Program-made: the position numbers and the translations under genes
Assembly (NCBI RefSeq): GCF_005222845.1
Contig: NZ_STFZ01000021.1
Location: 1 to 64,000 of the forward strand
Length of the DNA: 64,000 bases
Direction of reading: 5' to 3'
Source of the DNA: Rhizobium sp. FY34
GTDB lineage: Bacteria > Pseudomonadota > Alphaproteobacteria > Rhizobiales > Rhizobiaceae
In this document: positions 16,672-27,280 of the stretch, piece by piece
Position numbering within the stretch: the first letter of the stretch is position 1
How the letters are laid out: the number at the start of each line of letters is the position of its first letter
Notes under the pieces: generated by a model
What the model was told of the DNA's origin: nothing
What the model saw: the letters and a program-made list of their open reading frames with translations, nothing else
The model's database searches: none

Positions 16672-18513
16672 ATGGTGGGTATGGGGCACTCGGAGCAGGC
16701 AGGCAGCGACTTCAAAGGTTTCGATCCGAAAGCACTGGAAGCCTATCTGGTAAAGGACCCCCAGGCGCTCGCGGTCAACATGGCCAAGGCCGCCGAGAAC
16801 CTCGGCAAGGCCGCCACGCAGTGGCTTGGACCACGTGAACGCGGCGAAGTTGTGGATGAGCTCGATCCCGTCACCGAAATGGTCAAGACCCTCTCCAAGG
16901 TCACAGAATACTGGATGTCAGAGCCGCAACGCACGCTCGAGGCGCAGACGCTGCTGATGTCCTCCTATATGGGCATCTGGATGAACACGCTGCAGCGCCT
17001 GTCGGGCGATGGCGACGCTTCGGAACCGGATACGCTGCCCAAGGACAAGCGATTCGCCGACGAGGACTGGCGCCGCAATCCCTTCTTCGCCATGCTGCGC
17101 CAGGTCTATCTGGTCACCGCCACCTGGGCGGAAAAACTGGTGGAAAAGGCCGAAGGGCTGGATGAGCATACGCGCCACAAGGCACTCTTCTATATCCGCC
17201 AGCTGACATCCGCCCTCTCGCCGGCCAATTTCGCCCTGACCAATCCGGAAGTGTTTCGCCAGACGGTTGCCACCAATGGCGCCAATCTGGTCGAAGGCAT
17301 GCGCATTCTGGCAGAGGACGTGGCAGCCGGCCGGGGCGAGCTGCGTGTTCGCCAGACCGATGGCCGGAAATTCCAGCTCGGCGTCAATGTTGCGGTCACA
17401 CCCGGCAAGGTGGTGGCCCGCAGCCCGCTCTGCGAGGTCATCCAGTATTCGCCCTCGACGGAGACGGTGCTGAAGCGCCCGCTGCTGATCGTGCCGCCCT
17501 GGATCAATAAATTCTATATTCTCGATCTCGGCCCGCAGAAAAGCTTCATCAAATGGTGCGTCGATGAGGGCCACACGGTGTTCGTCATCTCCTGGGTCAA
17601 TCCCGACGAACAACTGGCGAAAATGTCCTGGGAGGATTACATCCGCGACGGCATCGACTTCGCCCTGTCGACCGTGGAAACGGCGACCGGCGAAAGAGAC
17701 GTCAACGCCATCGGTTATTGCGTCGGCGGCACGCTTCTGGCGGCAACGCTTGCGCTGCACGCCAAGAGTGATGACAGCCGCATCCGCTCCGTCACCTTCT
17801 TCACCACGCAGGTGGATTTCACCTATGCTGGCGAATTGAAGGTGTTTGTCGATGAGGAACAGATCGAGGCTCTGGAACGGCAGATGAATTCGACCGGCTA
17901 TCTCGCCGGCTCGAAAATGGCGGGCGCTTTCAACATGCTGCGCGCCTCGGAACTCATCTGGCCCTATGTGGTCAGCAACTATCTGAAAGGACAGGAGCCG
18001 ACGGCTTTCGACCTTCTTTACTGGAACTCCGATTCGACACGTATGACAGCGGCCAACCACGCCTTCTATCTGCGCAGCTGCTATCTGGAAAACCGCCTGA
18101 GCCAGGGACAGATGACCCTGTTCGGCAAGTCCATTTCACTGAAAGACGTGACGATCCCCGTCTATAGCCTGGCGGCCAAGGAGGATCATATCGCCCCTGC
18201 CCGCTCGGTCTTTCTGGGCTGCCAGCTGTTCGGCAGCGATGCCACGTTCGTGCTGAGCGGTTCCGGCCATATTGCCGGCGTCGTCAACCCGCCGGACAAG
18301 AACAAGTACCAGTACTGGACGAATGGCGCGCCGAAGGGAAAGCTGGAGGACTGGGTTGCCGGCGCAACGGAAACGCCAGGTTCCTGGTGGCCGCATTGGC
18401 TGGCCTGGATCAAGGGGCAGGACGAGACCCGCGTGCCCGCCCGCCAACCAGGCGGCGAAGCGCTTCAACCGCTCTGCGATGCGCCCGGTCTCTATGTGAC
18501 GATCCGCAGCTGA
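16672..18513 (+). CDS. phaC: Class I poly(3-hydroxyalkanoate) synthase
   Basis: PhaC polymerises 3-hydroxyacyl-CoA into PHA storage granules. The 613-residue protein has the N-terminal PhaC_N domain (about 110-280) and an alpha/beta hydrolase core. The lipase box is GYCVGG with the catalytic Cys replacing Ser, and the catalytic Asp and His are in AKEDHIAP and GSGHIAGVVNPP. The ATG at 16672 follows AGGGAGCGGGCAGC. The phasin at 55129-55479 would coat the granules; phaA and phaB are not in the window. Confidence 0.95.
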   Translation: MVGMGHSEQAGSDFKGFDPKALEAYLVKDPQALAVNMAKAAENLGKAATQWLGPRERGEVVDELDPVTEMVKTLSKVTEYWMSEPQRTLEAQTLLMSSYMGIWMNTLQRLSGDGDASEPDTLPKDKRFADEDWRRNPFFAMLRQVYLVTATWAEKLVEKAEGLDEHTRHKALFYIRQLTSALSPANFALTNPEVFRQTVATNGANLVEGMRILAEDVAAGRGELRVRQTDGRKFQLGVNVAVTPGKVVARSPLCEVIQYSPSTETVLKRPLLIVPPWINKFYILDLGPQKSFIKWCVDEGHTVFVISWVNPDEQLAKMSWEDYIRDGIDFALSTVETATGERDVNAIGYCVGGTLLAATLALHAKSDDSRIRSVTFFTTQVDFTYAGELKVFVDEEQIEALERQMNSTGYLAGSKMAGAFNMLRASELIWPYVVSNYLKGQEPTAFDLLYWNSDSTRMTAANHAFYLRSCYLENRLSQGQMTLFGKSISLKDVTIPVYSLAAKEDHIAPARSVFLGCQLFGSDATFVLSGSGHIAGVVNPPDKNKYQYWTNGAPKGKLEDWVAGATETPGSWWPHWLAWIKGQDETRVPARQPGGEALQPLCDAPGLYVTIRS

Positions 18514-18536
18514 CAGTTTCAAGGCTCTATTTTTGA

Positions 18537-19253
18537 ATGCAGTTTGATCCGCCTCTCGTGCCGGCGCGGCTGGTTGCCCGCTACAAGCGTTTCCTGTTCG
18601 ATGCCATTCTAGCCGATGGCACGCCGATCACCGGATCATGCCCGAATACCGGTTCGATGCGCGGCCTGACCACGCCGGGCTCCGCCATCTGGCTGTCGCA
18701 GCATGACAGCAAGACCCGCAAATATCGCCATATGCTGGAACTTGTCGAAGCAGACGGGACTATGGTCGGCATCAATACCGGCCTGCCGAACCGGTTGGCG
18801 GAAGAAGCCATCCGGGCCGGCTTCGTCTCGGATTTTGCCACCTATGGCGAACTGCGCCGCGAACAGCGCTACGGGCAAAATTCGCGCATTGATCTACTCT
18901 TATCCGATCCGGCACGTGCTCCCGCCTATGTGGAGGTGAAGAATGTCCATTTCACCCGCACGGGCGGGCTTGCCGAATTTCCCGATTCGGTAACGAGCCG
19001 TGGCGCAAAGCACCTTGATGAACTGGGTGACATGGTGGAGGCCGGTTTTCGCGCTGCCATGCTCTATGTGATCCAGCGCGATGATTGTGACCGGTTGAGG
19101 ATCTGCGACGAGCTGGACCCCGCCTATGGCAAAGCATTCAGACGCGCCCGTGCCCGTGGCGTGGAGGCCTATGCCATTGCCTGCCGCATCACATCTGCGG
19201 GAATTTGGCCAAGCCGCCCGATCCTGATAGACGAAACAGAACCGGCTGTTTAA
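18537..19253 (+). CDS. sfsA: SfsA, sugar fermentation stimulation family
   Basis: The 238-residue protein carries the SfsA signature regions: [37 protein letters not shown], the nuclease-like [11 protein letters not shown] and [15 protein letters not shown]. SfsA proteins combine an OB fold and a restriction-endonuclease-like domain and bind DNA; their cellular role is unclear. It lies 23 bp after phaC and 30 bp before map, so these genes may be cotranscribed. Confidence 0.93.
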   Translation: MQFDPPLVPARLVARYKRFLFDAILADGTPITGSCPNTGSMRGLTTPGSAIWLSQHDSKTRKYRHMLELVEADGTMVGINTGLPNRLAEEAIRAGFVSDFATYGELRREQRYGQNSRIDLLLSDPARAPAYVEVKNVHFTRTGGLAEFPDSVTSRGAKHLDELGDMVEAGFRAAMLYVIQRDDCDRLRICDELDPAYGKAFRRARARGVEAYAIACRITSAGIWPSRPILIDETEPAV

Positions 19254-19283
19254 AAACGGTGTGACGAAGACGAAAGTGATAAC

Positions 19284-20120
19284 ATGGTGACCTATATCGA
19301 GGCGTCATCCGCGCCGAAAAAGAACACGGGAGCCATACGGCTCTACACGCGGGACGATTTTGTCGGCATGCAGAATGCCTGCCAGCTGACAGCCCGCTGC
19401 CTGGATGAGCTGGCTTCCATCGTCAAGCCGGGCGTCACAACCAGTGCCATCGACCGCTTCGTCTTCGAATTCGGCATGGACAATGGCGCGCTGCCGGCCA
19501 CGCTGAACTATCGCGGCTATAAATATTCCGTCTGCACCTCGATCAACCATGTCGTCTGTCACGGCATGCCGGATGAAAAGCCGCTGCGCGACGGCGACAT
19601 CGTCAATATCGATGTGACCTATGTACTGGATGGCTGGCATGGGGATTCCAGCCGCATGTATCCGGTCGGTCAAGTGAAGCGCGCCGCCGAACGGCTGATG
19701 GAAGTGACCTATGAATGCCTGATGCGCGGCATTGCCGTGGTCAAGCCCGGCGTGCGCACCGGTGCCATCGGCGAAGCGATCCAGACATTCGCAGAAGCCG
19801 AGCGTTGCTCCGTGGTGCGTGATTTCTGCGGCCATGGCGTCGGGCGCCTGTTCCATGACAGCCCCAACATTCTGCATTATGGCCGCTCGGACGAAGGCCC
19901 GGAACTGCGCGAAGGCATGATCTTCACCATCGAGCCGATGATCAATCTCGGCAAGCCGCATGTGAAAGTGCTGGCCGATGGCTGGACCGCCGTGACCCGC
20001 GACCGGTCGCTGTCTGCGCAATACGAACATGCGGTCGGCGTGACTGCCACCGGCTGCGAGATCTTCACGCTGTCGCCCGGCGGCCTTGATCGGCCAGGCC
20101 TTCCTCCACTGAACGGGTGA
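19284..20120 (+). CDS. map: Methionine aminopeptidase, type I
   Basis: Map removes the initiator methionine. The 278-residue protein has the pita-bread fold with the dinuclear metal ligands visible: Asp in NIDVTYVLDG, Asp in WHGDSSRMY, His in FCGHGVGRLFHD, Glu in FTIEPMI and Glu in QYEHAVGV. Length and residues are typical. It is three bases from radC, which indicates an operon. Confidence 0.96.
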   Translation: MVTYIEASSAPKKNTGAIRLYTRDDFVGMQNACQLTARCLDELASIVKPGVTTSAIDRFVFEFGMDNGALPATLNYRGYKYSVCTSINHVVCHGMPDEKPLRDGDIVNIDVTYVLDGWHGDSSRMYPVGQVKRAAERLMEVTYECLMRGIAVVKPGVRTGAIGEAIQTFAEAERCSVVRDFCGHGVGRLFHDSPNILHYGRSDEGPELREGMIFTIEPMINLGKPHVKVLADGWTAVTRDRSLSAQYEHAVGVTATGCEIFTLSPGGLDRPGLPPLNG

Positions 20121-20123
20121 TCG

Positions 20124-20969
20124 ATGTCCCATCCTCCGGTAGCGCCGTCCCAAAAGCATGGCTTGCCCGACGAGCCGGAGGACCGGATGGAGCTGTTTCC
20201 CGATGAGCGCGGCTTCTTTTCCGAACAGGCACCCAAAGCCGGAACGATGAAGAAGCCGGTGGCGCTGGGCAAATCGGAGGAGAAGACCGATGACAAGTTT
20301 GCCCATTACCATGGGCACCGCGACCGGTTGCGCGCCCGCTACCGCGAGCATGGCGACACGGCGCTGGCCGATTATGAAGTGCTGGAACTGCTGCTGTTCC
20401 GGCTCATTCCGCGCAAGGACACAAAGCCGATCGCCAAGGCGCTGATCGACCGCTTTGGCAATCTTGCCGGCGTGTTTGGTGCGCCGGCAGCCCTGTTGCA
20501 GGAGGTGAAGGGCGTTGGCGAAACCGTGGCGCTGGATCTGAAGCTCATAGCATCGGTCGGCCAGCGTATCCTGAAAAGTGAGCTGCGCGGCAAGCAGGTT
20601 CTGTCATCCTGGTCGTCGGTCATCGATTACTGCCATGCGGTGATGGCCTATGAGGCGCGCGAACAGTTCCGTATCCTCTTCCTCGACAAGCGCAATGCGT
20701 TGATTGCCGACGAGATCCAGGGGCGCGGCACGGTCGATCATACGCCGGTCTATCCGCGCGAAGTGGTGCGCCGGGCGCTTGAACTCTCGGCAACCGCCAT
20801 CATTCTTGTTCATAATCACCCGTCCGGTGATCCGACGCCCTCGCGCGCCGATATCGACATGACGAAAACCATCGTGGACACGGCAAAGCCGCTCGGCATT
20901 ACGGTGCATGACCACATCATCATCGGCAAGGACGGGCATGCGAGCCTGAAGGGCCTCAGACTGATCTGA
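20124..20969 (+). CDS. radC: RadC/JAB1-family protein (UPF0758)
   Basis: The 281-residue protein has an N-terminal helix-hairpin-helix-like region ([23 protein letters not shown]) and a C-terminal JAB/MPN domain with the zinc motif [14 protein letters not shown]. Earlier claims of a DNA-repair role are weak; the biochemical function is unsettled. About 60 extra N-terminal residues rich in Pro and Glu precede the conserved part, as in other rhizobial copies. It is convergent with the ABC transporter ATPase gene, with only 7 bp between stops. Confidence 0.9.
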   Translation: MSHPPVAPSQKHGLPDEPEDRMELFPDERGFFSEQAPKAGTMKKPVALGKSEEKTDDKFAHYHGHRDRLRARYREHGDTALADYEVLELLLFRLIPRKDTKPIAKALIDRFGNLAGVFGAPAALLQEVKGVGETVALDLKLIASVGQRILKSELRGKQVLSSWSSVIDYCHAVMAYEAREQFRILFLDKRNALIADEIQGRGTVDHTPVYPREVVRRALELSATAIILVHNHPSGDPTPSRADIDMTKTIVDTAKPLGITVHDHIIIGKDGHASLKGLRLI

Positions 20970-20976
20970 CGCCCCT

Positions 20977-22797
20977 TCAGGCCATCTGCACCAGATGGCC
21001 TGCCGACACTTCGCGGTACTGGCGTGCCGGAGGCTCAAATCCCACAGGGCGAACCGGGCTCTTCAACTCATCATCGGCAAGCCCGCGACGGATACCGCGA
21101 CGAGCGGGATCCGGCACCGGCACGGCAGCAATCAGCTTTTTCGTATAGGGATGCTGCGGGTTCTCAAACACTGCCGCACGCGGGCCGATCTCGACAATCT
21201 CACCGAGATACATCACCGCCACCCGATGGCTGACGCGCTCGACTACCGCCATGTCATGGCTGATGAACAGGAATGCAAGATCGAGACTTTCCTGCAGGTC
21301 GAGCAGGAGGTTGCAGACCTGCGCCTTGATCGACACATCAAGCGCCGAGACGCTTTCGTCCGCCACGATCACCTTCGGATCGAGCGACAAAGCGCGGGCA
21401 ATCGCGATACGCTGGCGCTGGCCACCGGAAAACTCGTGCGGATAACGGTTCATCATGGCACCGGACAGGCCGACGCGATCCAGAAGATAGGCAGTCTTTT
21501 CAGCGGCTTCCTTCGATCCGCCGAGTTTGTGCTTGAGGAAGGGTTCTGCAATTGCCTGCCCCACCGTCATGCGCGGATTGAGGCTTGAAAACGGGTCCTG
21601 AAAGATCATCTGGATGCTCTTGCGCATCCGCTGCAAGTCCATGCTGCCAAGCCGTTGCACATTATAGCCGTCGAGCTGGATTTCGCCCGATGTCGGCTCG
21701 ATCAGCCGCATGATCGAGCGACCGGTCGTCGATTTGCCGCAACCCGATTCGCCGACAAGCGACAGGGTCTCGCCCTGGCGCAGATCGAAGGAGACATTCT
21801 CCACGGCGTGGATGGCACCGGTCTGGCGACTGAACAGGCCCGAGCGCACCGGAAAGCGCGTCACAAGGTTCTTCACCTCCAGGATCGGTTGGCGATGTCC
21901 AAGTGGTGCCTTGGCGGGGGGCGGGGCGATGGTGATGCCGGTTGCCGTATCGACCACCGGAAAGCGCAGCGGTGCCGCCTCGCCTTGCATGGAGCCGAGC
22001 TTCGGCACCGCCGACAAGAGCGCGCGCGTATAAGGATGCTGGCCACGGTGGAAGATATCGGCGGTATCGCCGGCCTCCACCGCATCACCGCGATACATCA
22101 CCACCGTGCGATCGGCGATTTCGGCGACCACGCCCATATCATGGGTGATGAAGAGCACCGACATGCCCTCTTCTTCCTGAAGCGTCTTGATGAGATCGAG
22201 GATCTGGCCCTGGATCGTCACGTCAAGCGCCGTCGTTGGCTCGTCGGCAATCAGCAGTTTCGGGCGCGAGGCGAGCGCCATGGCAATCATCACGCGCTGG
22301 CGCATACCACCGGAAAACTGATGCGGATATTCGTCAAAACGGCTCGTCGCATTGGGAATGCGAACCTTTTCCAGCATGCGGATGGTCTCTGCTCGCGCCT
22401 CTCTCGTCGTCATGCCCTTGTGGCGCGTCAGCACCTCGGAGATCTGCCGGCCAATGGTGAAGATCGGATTGAGCGAGGTCATAGGCTCCTGGAAGATCAT
22501 CGAGACCTCGTTGCCGCGCACGGCCCGCATGTCCTTCTCCGATAGCGCCAGAAGGTTACGGTTGTTGAGGATCACCTCCCCTTCGATGCGGCTGGCGTTT
22601 TCGGCGAGCAGCCGCATGATCGACAGCGAGGTGACGCTCTTACCCGAGCCGCTTTCACCGACAATGGCAAGCGTCTCGCCGGCCCGCACATCAAAGGACA
22701 CGTCCCGCACCACGGATTTCCAGCCGCCATCGGTGCGGAAAGAGGTCGTCAGGTTGCGGACGGAGAGGATTGGCGGCCTATGCATCTCAGCGGTCAT
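20977..22797 (-). CDS. Peptide-type ABC transporter, fused ATPase
   Basis: About 606 residues hold two complete ABC ATPase domains of the DppD/DppF (oligopeptide) family in one chain, like GsiA. Walker A motifs are [11 protein letters not shown] and [11 protein letters not shown], with signatures FSGGMRQR and FSGGQRQR and Walker B motifs [12 protein letters not shown] and [12 protein letters not shown]. Each is followed by the oligopeptide-transporter C-terminal extension. The start at 22797 overlaps the DUF1028 stop by 4 bp, so translation is probably coupled. It is the last gene of the operon that begins at the binding protein (28789). Confidence 0.93.
   Translation of the reverse strand: MTAEMHRPPILSVRNLTTSFRTDGGWKSVVRDVSFDVRAGETLAIVGESGSGKSVTSLSIMRLLAENASRIEGEVILNNRNLLALSEKDMRAVRGNEVSMIFQEPMTSLNPIFTIGRQISEVLTRHKGMTTREARAETIRMLEKVRIPNATSRFDEYPHQFSGGMRQRVMIAMALASRPKLLIADEPTTALDVTIQGQILDLIKTLQEEEGMSVLFITHDMGVVAEIADRTVVMYRGDAVEAGDTADIFHRGQHPYTRALLSAVPKLGSMQGEAAPLRFPVVDTATGITIAPPPAKAPLGHRQPILEVKNLVTRFPVRSGLFSRQTGAIHAVENVSFDLRQGETLSLVGESGCGKSTTGRSIMRLIEPTSGEIQLDGYNVQRLGSMDLQRMRKSIQMIFQDPFSSLNPRMTVGQAIAEPFLKHKLGGSKEAAEKTAYLLDRVGLSGAMMNRYPHEFSGGQRQRIAIARALSLDPKVIVADESVSALDVSIKAQVCNLLLDLQESLDLAFLFISHDMAVVERVSHRVAVMYLGEIVEIGPRAAVFENPQHPYTKKLIAAVPVPDPARRGIRRGLADDELKSPVRPVGFEPPARQYREVSAGHLVQMA
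20979..21001. other. Perfect hairpin across the end of the ABC ATPase gene
   Basis: AGGCCATCTG (20979-20988) and CAGATGGCCT (20992-21001) form a perfect 10-bp stem with a 3-base loop. It covers the last codons of the minus-strand ATPase gene and sits 10 bp past the radC stop. No T tract follows on either strand, so it may help terminate both convergent transcripts or protect mRNA 3' ends. Confidence 0.45.
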
Positions 22798-23552
22798 GAC
22801 GGATTCCACGGTGTGGCGAAGGATGCACTGTCGCGACCGGCGGCGAGGCGCTCGGCTTCGAGTTCGGCAATCTTCCGGTCGATTTCGGTTCGGTCGGTCA
22901 GGCCGTGCGGGTTTTCGCGCGTCGGCATGGTCTCGGCCACATGCAGGTAGCGCTCCTGCGCCACCCGGTAGAGCCGCCAGAGTTCGTCGAGAGGATCGGG
23001 ATGGTCATCGGCGCGGATGTTGAGCCAGGCGTAATCCTGATCCCGGTAGATGACGAGCGCTGCCGATTGCTTGCCGCGCTTATCGCCGCCGGCAGCTTCC
23101 CCGGCTTCCATTGCGCCCAGCAAGCGTTCGGCAAGCGGGGCTTTGCTCAGAGCCTTGTAGGCGTCGAGCGTCTTTTCCAGCACCTGCGGGCCGGCCAGCA
23201 TATTGCCGGCAACCGACACGTTTTCATCAACGATATGGCCTGCCCAGTCGATACATTTGGTGCCGGTGAAAGCGGCATTGTGGCCGCTCGCATCGATGAG
23301 ATGCATTTGCCGCTGCTCAGCGCCATCATCGCGCGCCGTCAACATGTCGATGATCGCCTGCGGGGCCATGCCCTCGCCCAGCATGGCAAGGCCATCGACG
23401 CCATAGAGCGGGCTGACGAAGGCCTGCGTGGCAACGGCGCCCACGCCGCCGCACAGATGGGGAACGGCCGAGCCGACGGCAAAGAAGCGGCTGGCAACGG
23501 CAATGCCGAGATGACCGGTTTCAGGATCGCGTGCAACAATGGACCAGGTCAT
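22794..23552 (-). CDS. DUF1028 Ntn-hydrolase-like protein
   Basis: The 252-residue protein starts with TWSIVARDPETGHLGIAVASRF, the N-terminal hallmark of DUF1028. The family has a predicted Ntn-hydrolase fold, in which the residue after Met could become the nucleophile (here Thr2). Its substrate is unknown. It overlaps the ATPase gene by 4 bp and lies 3 bp after the gamma-glutamyltransferase gene. This combination with a peptide transporter points to intracellular processing of an imported amide or peptide, by inference. Confidence 0.85.
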   Translation of the reverse strand: MTWSIVARDPETGHLGIAVASRFFAVGSAVPHLCGGVGAVATQAFVSPLYGVDGLAMLGEGMAPQAIIDMLTARDDGAEQRQMHLIDASGHNAAFTGTKCIDWAGHIVDENVSVAGNMLAGPQVLEKTLDAYKALSKAPLAERLLGAMEAGEAAGGDKRGKQSAALVIYRDQDYAWLNIRADDHPDPLDELWRLYRVAQERYLHVAETMPTRENPHGLTDRTEIDRKIAELEAERLAAGRDSASFATPWNPS

Positions 23553-23555
23553 GGC

Positions 23556-25343
23556 TCAGCGCCCCACTGCATAGGCTTGCATCAGGCGCGGCGTGGCCGC
23601 TGCCCGCAGCAACCCGTCGGCATCCCGGCGCGCCGCCGTCAGGCGTCCGACCGTCCAATTGTCGGCAACGGTCACCTGATGGCCGCGACGGCGCAGATCA
23701 GCGATGGTCGCTTCGCCAAAACCTGCTTCCACCATGATATGGCCGGGTTCCGACGTGCGCGGATAGAAGGAGCCGGGGAAATGCGTCGTGTGAAACAGCG
23801 GCGCATCGATGGAGGCCTGCAGGTTCTTGCCGTGATGCACATAGCGCAGGAAGAAGGGCAGTTGCCATTGGTCCTGCTGGTCGCCGCCGGGGGTTCCAAA
23901 CGCAAGTGTCGGGCGTCCCTGATAGAGCGCCAGCGAGGGTGTGAGCGTCGTGCGCGGGCGTTTTCCCGGCGCCAACGACGTCGGCAAGCCATCCTTTAGC
24001 CAGAACATCTGGGCGCGCGAGTTCAACGCGAAGCCGAGGCCCGGCACGATCGGCGAGGATTGCAGCCAGCCGCCAGACGGCGTGGTGGAGACCATATTGC
24101 CCCAGCGGTCGATGACATCGATATGGACGGTGTCGCCTTTCTTCTCCGTCAGATGCGCCATGGTCGGCTCATAGACCGCGCCCTTGCCGGAAAATTCAGC
24201 CAGCATGGCCATGGTCGCATCGCGCTGGCGCTCGTAGCCGGGAACGGTGCCGGGGCGCAGTTCCATGGAAGCCTCTGCCCCCATCACCTTGCGGCGCTCA
24301 TTGTTGTAGCCATCCGACAGCAGCGTGTCGGTCGGGATCTGACCGAAGTCCGGATCGCCGTAATAGACCTCGCGGTCGGCATAGGCGAGTTTCATGGCTT
24401 CGACCACATGGTGGACGAAATCGGGGCCGGTCGGGTCCATTGCCGCGAGATCAAAGCCCTTCAGCAGAGCGAGCGACTGCAGCAGCACCGGCCCCTGCCC
24501 CCAGGCCGGCGTTTTTGCCACCGTCCAGTCGTGATAATCAAACGTCTGTGGCGCTTCGATGCTGGCGCTCCAGCCGGCCATGTCGTCGGCGGTCAGCACG
24601 CCCTTGTGGCGCATGCCGCTCGCATCCATTACCTCAGCGGTCTTCAGATAGGTGTCGATGCTTTCAGCAACGAAGCCGCGATAAAAAGCATCGCGCGCAC
24701 CTTCGACCTGGTCTTCGCGACTGCCGGTCCGCGCTTCCGATTCGGCAATGATCCGCTTCCAGGTGTCAGCGAGTACCGGATTGCGGAAGTTGGATTGCGG
24801 TTCGGGAGCAGTGCCACCCGGCAGCCAGGTCTCATGCGAAGTCGGCCATTCTTTCGCGAAGAAATCCGCCAGCCCTTTGATGGTGGCGGATACGCGCGGC
24901 AGCACCGGATGGCCGTGTTCGGCATAGTAGATGGCAGGCTCCAGCACTTCGCGCACAGACATGGTGCCATAATCGCGCAGCATCAGCATCCAGCCATCGA
25001 AGGCGCCGGGAATGACGGTAGAGAGCAGCCCATCGCCGGGGATGAGTTTTAGGCCTTCAGCCGTATAGTGTTCGATCGTGGCGCCCGCCGGTGCCGGCCC
25101 CTGCGCGCAGATGACCTCCACCTTGTCGGCTTTCTTGGAATAGATGATCGCCGGCATGTCGCCGCCTGGACCGCACAGATGCGGCTCGACGATCTGGAGG
25201 ACGAAGCCGGCAGCCACGGCTGCATCAAAGGCATTCCCGCCCTTTTCCAGAATGCTCATGCCGACGGCAGAGGCGATCCAGTGCGTCGAGGTGACGACGC
25301 CGAATGTGCCGAGGATTTCCGGCCGTGTTGTGAAATCAGTCAT
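23556..25343 (-). CDS. Gamma-glutamyltransferase family protein, cytoplasmic
   Basis: The 595-residue protein is a gamma-glutamyltranspeptidase-family Ntn hydrolase. It shows GGNAFDAAVAAGFVL, HLCGPGGD, the predicted autocleavage nucleophile Thr405 in KKGDTVHIDV, WGNMVSTTPSGG, and FGTPGGDQQDQWQ near the C-terminus. It lacks a signal peptide, unlike the periplasmic E. coli enzyme. Its operon includes a peptide importer and DUF1028, so an imported gamma-glutamyl or acylated compound is a reasonable substrate. Glutathione itself is not proven. Confidence 0.9.
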   Translation of the reverse strand: MTDFTTRPEILGTFGVVTSTHWIASAVGMSILEKGGNAFDAAVAAGFVLQIVEPHLCGPGGDMPAIIYSKKADKVEVICAQGPAPAGATIEHYTAEGLKLIPGDGLLSTVIPGAFDGWMLMLRDYGTMSVREVLEPAIYYAEHGHPVLPRVSATIKGLADFFAKEWPTSHETWLPGGTAPEPQSNFRNPVLADTWKRIIAESEARTGSREDQVEGARDAFYRGFVAESIDTYLKTAEVMDASGMRHKGVLTADDMAGWSASIEAPQTFDYHDWTVAKTPAWGQGPVLLQSLALLKGFDLAAMDPTGPDFVHHVVEAMKLAYADREVYYGDPDFGQIPTDTLLSDGYNNERRKVMGAEASMELRPGTVPGYERQRDATMAMLAEFSGKGAVYEPTMAHLTEKKGDTVHIDVIDRWGNMVSTTPSGGWLQSSPIVPGLGFALNSRAQMFWLKDGLPTSLAPGKRPRTTLTPSLALYQGRPTLAFGTPGGDQQDQWQLPFFLRYVHHGKNLQASIDAPLFHTTHFPGSFYPRTSEPGHIMVEAGFGEATIADLRRRGHQVTVADNWTVGRLTAARRDADGLLRAAATPRLMQAYAVGR

Positions 25344-25361
25344 GACATTTGCCTTTAAAGA

Positions 25362-26231
25362 TCAGTGTTCGCGGGGGTCCAGCGCATCGCGCAGACCGTC
25401 GCCCAGAAGATTGAAGCCGATCACCACCAGGAAAATCGCTATACCCGGCCACATGGCCATCCACGGCGCCTGGGAGAGAAAATTCTTCGCAACATTCAGC
25501 ATAGAGCCCCAGCTGGCGGCCGGCGGCTGCTGGCCAAGCCCCAGAAAGGAAAGGCTTGCCTCAGCGATGATGGCGGTTGCCACCGTCAGTGTCGCCTGCA
25601 CGATGATCGGTGCGGTGACGTTCGGCAGGATGTAGCGCAGCATGATATCCATATGCCCGAGGCCGACGGATCTGGCACCCTCGACATAATCTTCGGTCTT
25701 GACCGAAAGCACCTGGCCACGCGTCAGACGCACGAAGATCGGCATGGCAGACAGTCCGATGGCAATCATCGCATTGCTAAGGCTGGGCCCGAGAAAGGCG
25801 GCAAGCGCAATCGCCATGATCAGGAAGGGCATTGCCAGCAGCGCTTCTGTAATGCGCGAGATGACCAGATCCACCCAGCCGCCGAAATAGCCGGCGAGAA
25901 TGCCGAAGGGAACGCCGATCGCAACAGCAATAATGACCGAAAAGACCCCGGCCATCAGCGAGGCACGCGCGCCCCAGATCATGCGCGAAAGGATATCGCG
26001 GCCCAGATCGTCGGTGCCCAGCCAATGGGCAGCCGAGGGCGCCTTGCGAATGGCCGACCAGCTGGTCGCCACCGGATCGGGGATGGGCAGGATGGGCGCG
26101 GCCATCGCAAGAATTGTGAAAAACAGGATGATGGTCATGCCGGCCAGCGCGCTGCGGCTGTTGCGCAGCTTTTTCCAGGCGCGGCTGCCTTCGGCTTTCT
26201 CCACGATCGGCGTCTGTGCAATGGCGGTCAT
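25362..26231 (-). CDS. Peptide-type ABC transporter permease (DppC-like)
   Basis: The roughly 289-residue protein has an N-terminal cytoplasmic tail and first helix (LAGMTIILFFTILAMAAPIL), then the OppC-type domain with LGTDDLGRDILSRMIWGARASL, and the EAA loop VEGARSVGLGHMDIMLRYILPN that docks on the ATPase. The start at 26231 overlaps the upstream permease stop (26228) by 4 bp. It forms the inner-membrane channel together with the DppB-like gene. Confidence 0.92.
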   Translation of the reverse strand: MTAIAQTPIVEKAEGSRAWKKLRNSRSALAGMTIILFFTILAMAAPILPIPDPVATSWSAIRKAPSAAHWLGTDDLGRDILSRMIWGARASLMAGVFSVIIAVAIGVPFGILAGYFGGWVDLVISRITEALLAMPFLIMAIALAAFLGPSLSNAMIAIGLSAMPIFVRLTRGQVLSVKTEDYVEGARSVGLGHMDIMLRYILPNVTAPIIVQATLTVATAIIAEASLSFLGLGQQPPAASWGSMLNVAKNFLSQAPWMAMWPGIAIFLVVIGFNLLGDGLRDALDPREH

Positions 26232-27175
26232 AGGCTTGCCCTCAGGCGCGGATTGAGAAGGACATAGAGGATGTCGGCAATAAGGTTCATCACGATAAAG
26301 CCGACGGCCGTGCACATCACGACACCCTGCACCACGGCATAATCGCGGTTGAACACGGCATCGACAATCAGCTTGCCAAAACCCGGAATGGTGAAGATCT
26401 GTTCGGTCAGCACGGCACCTGCCAGCAATTCGCCAAACAACAGGGCGGTCAGCGTGATAACCGGCAAAAGCGCATTGCGAAAACTGTGGCTGAGGATCAC
26501 CTGGCGCGGCGACAGCCCCTTGGCGCGCGCGGTGCGAATATAATCCGCCGACAGCACACCGAGCATGGCCGAGCGGGTATGACGCATCAGGGTGGCGGCC
26601 AACGCGTTGCCAAGCACGAAGGACGGCATGATCATCGTCTGCAAGGACCGCACCGGATCGACGAAGATCGATTCAAAGCCGGAGGCCGGCAGCCAGCCAA
26701 GATTCACTGAGATGAGAAGGATCAGCATGATGCCGAGCCAGAAATTCGGCACCGACAGGCCAGACAGCGCCAGGATACTGGCGACATAATCGATCGCCGT
26801 ATTCTTCTTCACAGCGGCCAGGATGCCCATCGGCACGCCAATGGCAAAGGCAAAGAACATCGACATGATGGCGAGCTGGATGGTGACCGGCAGCTTTTCA
26901 GCAATCAGTTCGGTCACCGGCTGGTTGGTGCGCAACGAGATACCAAGATCGCCCGTGAGCACGCCACCGAGCCAGGTGATATATTGCACTGGGATCGGGT
27001 CGTTCAGACGATATTTCTCGCGCAGCATGTCCAGGACAGCCGGATCGCGCTCCTCACCGGCCATGGCCATTATGGGGTCGCCGGGCAGGAGTTTCTGCAG
27101 CGAGAAGACGAAGATGGAAATGATCAGCAGGGTCGGGATTGCGACCAGCAGACGTTTTCCGATGTAGACGAGCAT
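26228..27175 (-). CDS. Peptide-type ABC transporter permease (DppB-like)
   Basis: The 315-residue permease starts with MLVYIGKRLLVAIPTLLIISIFVF, the usual first helix of DppB/OppB, and carries RTARAKGLSPRQVILSHSFRNALLPVITL as its EAA loop. About six membrane helices are visible. It lies 105 bp after the binding-protein gene. Confidence 0.92.
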   Translation of the reverse strand: MLVYIGKRLLVAIPTLLIISIFVFSLQKLLPGDPIMAMAGEERDPAVLDMLREKYRLNDPIPVQYITWLGGVLTGDLGISLRTNQPVTELIAEKLPVTIQLAIMSMFFAFAIGVPMGILAAVKKNTAIDYVASILALSGLSVPNFWLGIMLILLISVNLGWLPASGFESIFVDPVRSLQTMIMPSFVLGNALAATLMRHTRSAMLGVLSADYIRTARAKGLSPRQVILSHSFRNALLPVITLTALLFGELLAGAVLTEQIFTIPGFGKLIVDAVFNRDYAVVQGVVMCTAVGFIVMNLIADILYVLLNPRLRASL

Positions 27176-27280
27176 GGTGCCATCCTTGGCGGAACGGGTG
27201 GGATGGGTGGCGCCGCGGGCTGAACTCCGCGACGCCTCGGAAGGCCGCCGGCCTTCGCTTTTGTATCAGCCGAACAGCTG

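Noticed and set aside
20979..21001. Hairpin at the radC/ABC ATPase convergence as a classic intrinsic terminator
   Set aside because: No T tract follows on either strand, so it is listed only as a structure.
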